Below, piece by piece: positions 62,906 to 64,000 of a DNA stretch of 64,000 bases (position 1 is its first letter; every line of letters begins with the position of its first letter). The DNA is taken from NCBI RefSeq assembly GCF_018143015.1, contig NC_054751.1, positions 21,404,425-21,468,424 on the forward strand, written 5' to 3'. The DNA comes from Lytechinus variegatus (taxonomy: Eukaryota; Echinodermata; Echinoidea; Temnopleuroida; Toxopneustidae). The notes beneath the pieces were generated by a model. That model was not told where the DNA came from. It worked only from the letters and a program-made list of their open reading frames with translations, and did not search any database. The translations under genes and the position numbers were made by a program.

Positions 62906-64000
62906 TTGCATTATCGCCCAGGATGTGCATGTTACTTTTGTCGTCAAGGTTTCGTTTTCTCTCTGCTCTCTTAAAATGTACACCATCACCAACACCTCAC
63001 TTATATACACGAGTGTATAAACTGTCAAGAAAATCCACTGCAATAGTTTATTTAGCCTTCAATCAATTGTTCTTTTCCTTGCTCTTTGCAATGCTAAACC
63101 TTACAATATTGAATGCAGCAACTGCTCCTGTAATTACAAGGATTTAATGAAAAATAGCCAGGGAATGGTCACTGTAAAAGCAGAAAACTTCTCGATTTAT
63201 AGCGCAATAGACAATTTGGTATAGTGAGGTATTCAGCATCCAACCCTTTTATTTCAAAAGCTAAGTAAAGAAGAGCTAGATGTGATTTCAGTGGAATTTG
63301 GCAGATTAAAGAGCAAAGGGGAAATAAGCAACAGTTAAAACCTACAGTGCCCCAATCGCGGCAATTTACAAACCATTTTTCTTTCACTATTATTCTTGGT
63401 CAAATGAGTATGGTGACAATCGCACAAATTTCATCATATGTATTTCATATGTATACTCTATCACCCTTCTTTCTTAAATTTTCCTCAAACCAAAGAAAAA
63501 GATATGAGTAGCAAACAATCTTGATCTGCCATATTTGCAGGCTTCACCATTCATAAGACAATACACTGACCAGGATAATTGACATTAGCATGTAAATAAG
63601 CAATTGCTTTTTCTGTCATCAACTCACTCGATGACAAAGAAGATTCCATAATTTCATGAGTAAAGATTTCTGTGATCACTATCAAAACAATTTCTGAAAG
63701 GTTTTTAATCTGACTTTTAAAACGGCATCATGGAATAAATATAAATATGATTATAAGATAATGCAAGTACTGTAGTTACAATAGGAAGGTTTGACAGTTA
63801 AAACATGATTGAAAATGAAGAAACATTACATATTCTACGATTCATGCCCATGATTGTCTTGACTTAGCATCCATGTCGTTCTTGAAGTTGTTAAGTAGCA
63901 AGGAATGTTGCTGATTGAAATTACGCCAGAGTAGCCATTAACTGCAGAACTTGGACTGCCAAAGCATGTTATAGAGCGTCCATGAACTCGACCTGCATTG
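62906..64000. other. AT-rich stretch, possible gene end at right edge
   Basis: No confident gene. On the minus strand at the extreme right edge CAATGCAG is followed by a short frame VEFMDAL and TAA (about 63992-63969). That could be a terminal exon cut by the window edge, but it is too short to identify. Confidence 0.25.

Overview
The window looks like animal nuclear DNA, most likely from an echinoderm and probably a sea urchin. It holds spliced genes with GT-AG introns, an AT-rich background, many short inverted-repeat elements (MITEs), tRNA-derived SINEs and young Ty3/Gypsy retrotransposons. The species call is an inference from the repeat style, not something the sequence proves.

Two host genes can be rebuilt exon by exon. 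SMIM19 (minus strand, 3 coding exons, 11016 down to 4704, 104 aa) encodes a small single-pass membrane protein. ANAPC4 (plus strand, 20 coding exons, 31966 to 56415, 794 aa) encodes subunit 4 of the anaphase-promoting complex. Every exon junction in both models agrees in reading phase. The genes are head to head, about 21 kb apart. Most of the gap is filled by repeats: an inverted-repeat satellite element (12798-14317) and one retrotransposon nested in another (14351-27598).

Layout. 1-4703: AT-rich flank and probable SMIM19 3' UTR, with three MITEs. 4704-11016: SMIM19; its first intron holds a tRNA-like element, a 7SL-like segment and a foldback element (8155-10600) split by a hAT-like element (8735-10424) that carries a 780-bp purine tract. 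11017-14350: SMIM19 upstream region and the satellite element. 14351-27598: outer Gypsy element (330-bp LTRs, tRNA-Leu primer site). Its gag is interrupted at codon 16 by an intact inner Gypsy element (14762-20806, 849-bp LTRs, tRNA-Trp primer site, CsRn1-like). 27599-31965: AT-rich DNA upstream of ANAPC4 with one long-TIR element. 31966-56415: ANAPC4 with repeat-rich introns. 56416-57300: decaying tandem copies of the last ANAPC4 exon and a SINE. 57576-59308: TIR element with a perfect 8-bp target duplication. 59309-64000: AT-rich DNA with MITEs; a minus-strand gene may end at the right edge.

In both retrotransposons pol lies in the -1 frame relative to gag. The inner element has a textbook GGGAAAC slippery site, a 6-nt spacer and an H-type pseudoknot. 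The LTR pairs look identical by eye, so both insertions appear recent, the inner one being younger. The window holds no operon-like or prokaryotic system. Its most novel content is the layered transposon architecture, the frameshift signals and several repeats that touch splice sites or the ANAPC4 tail.
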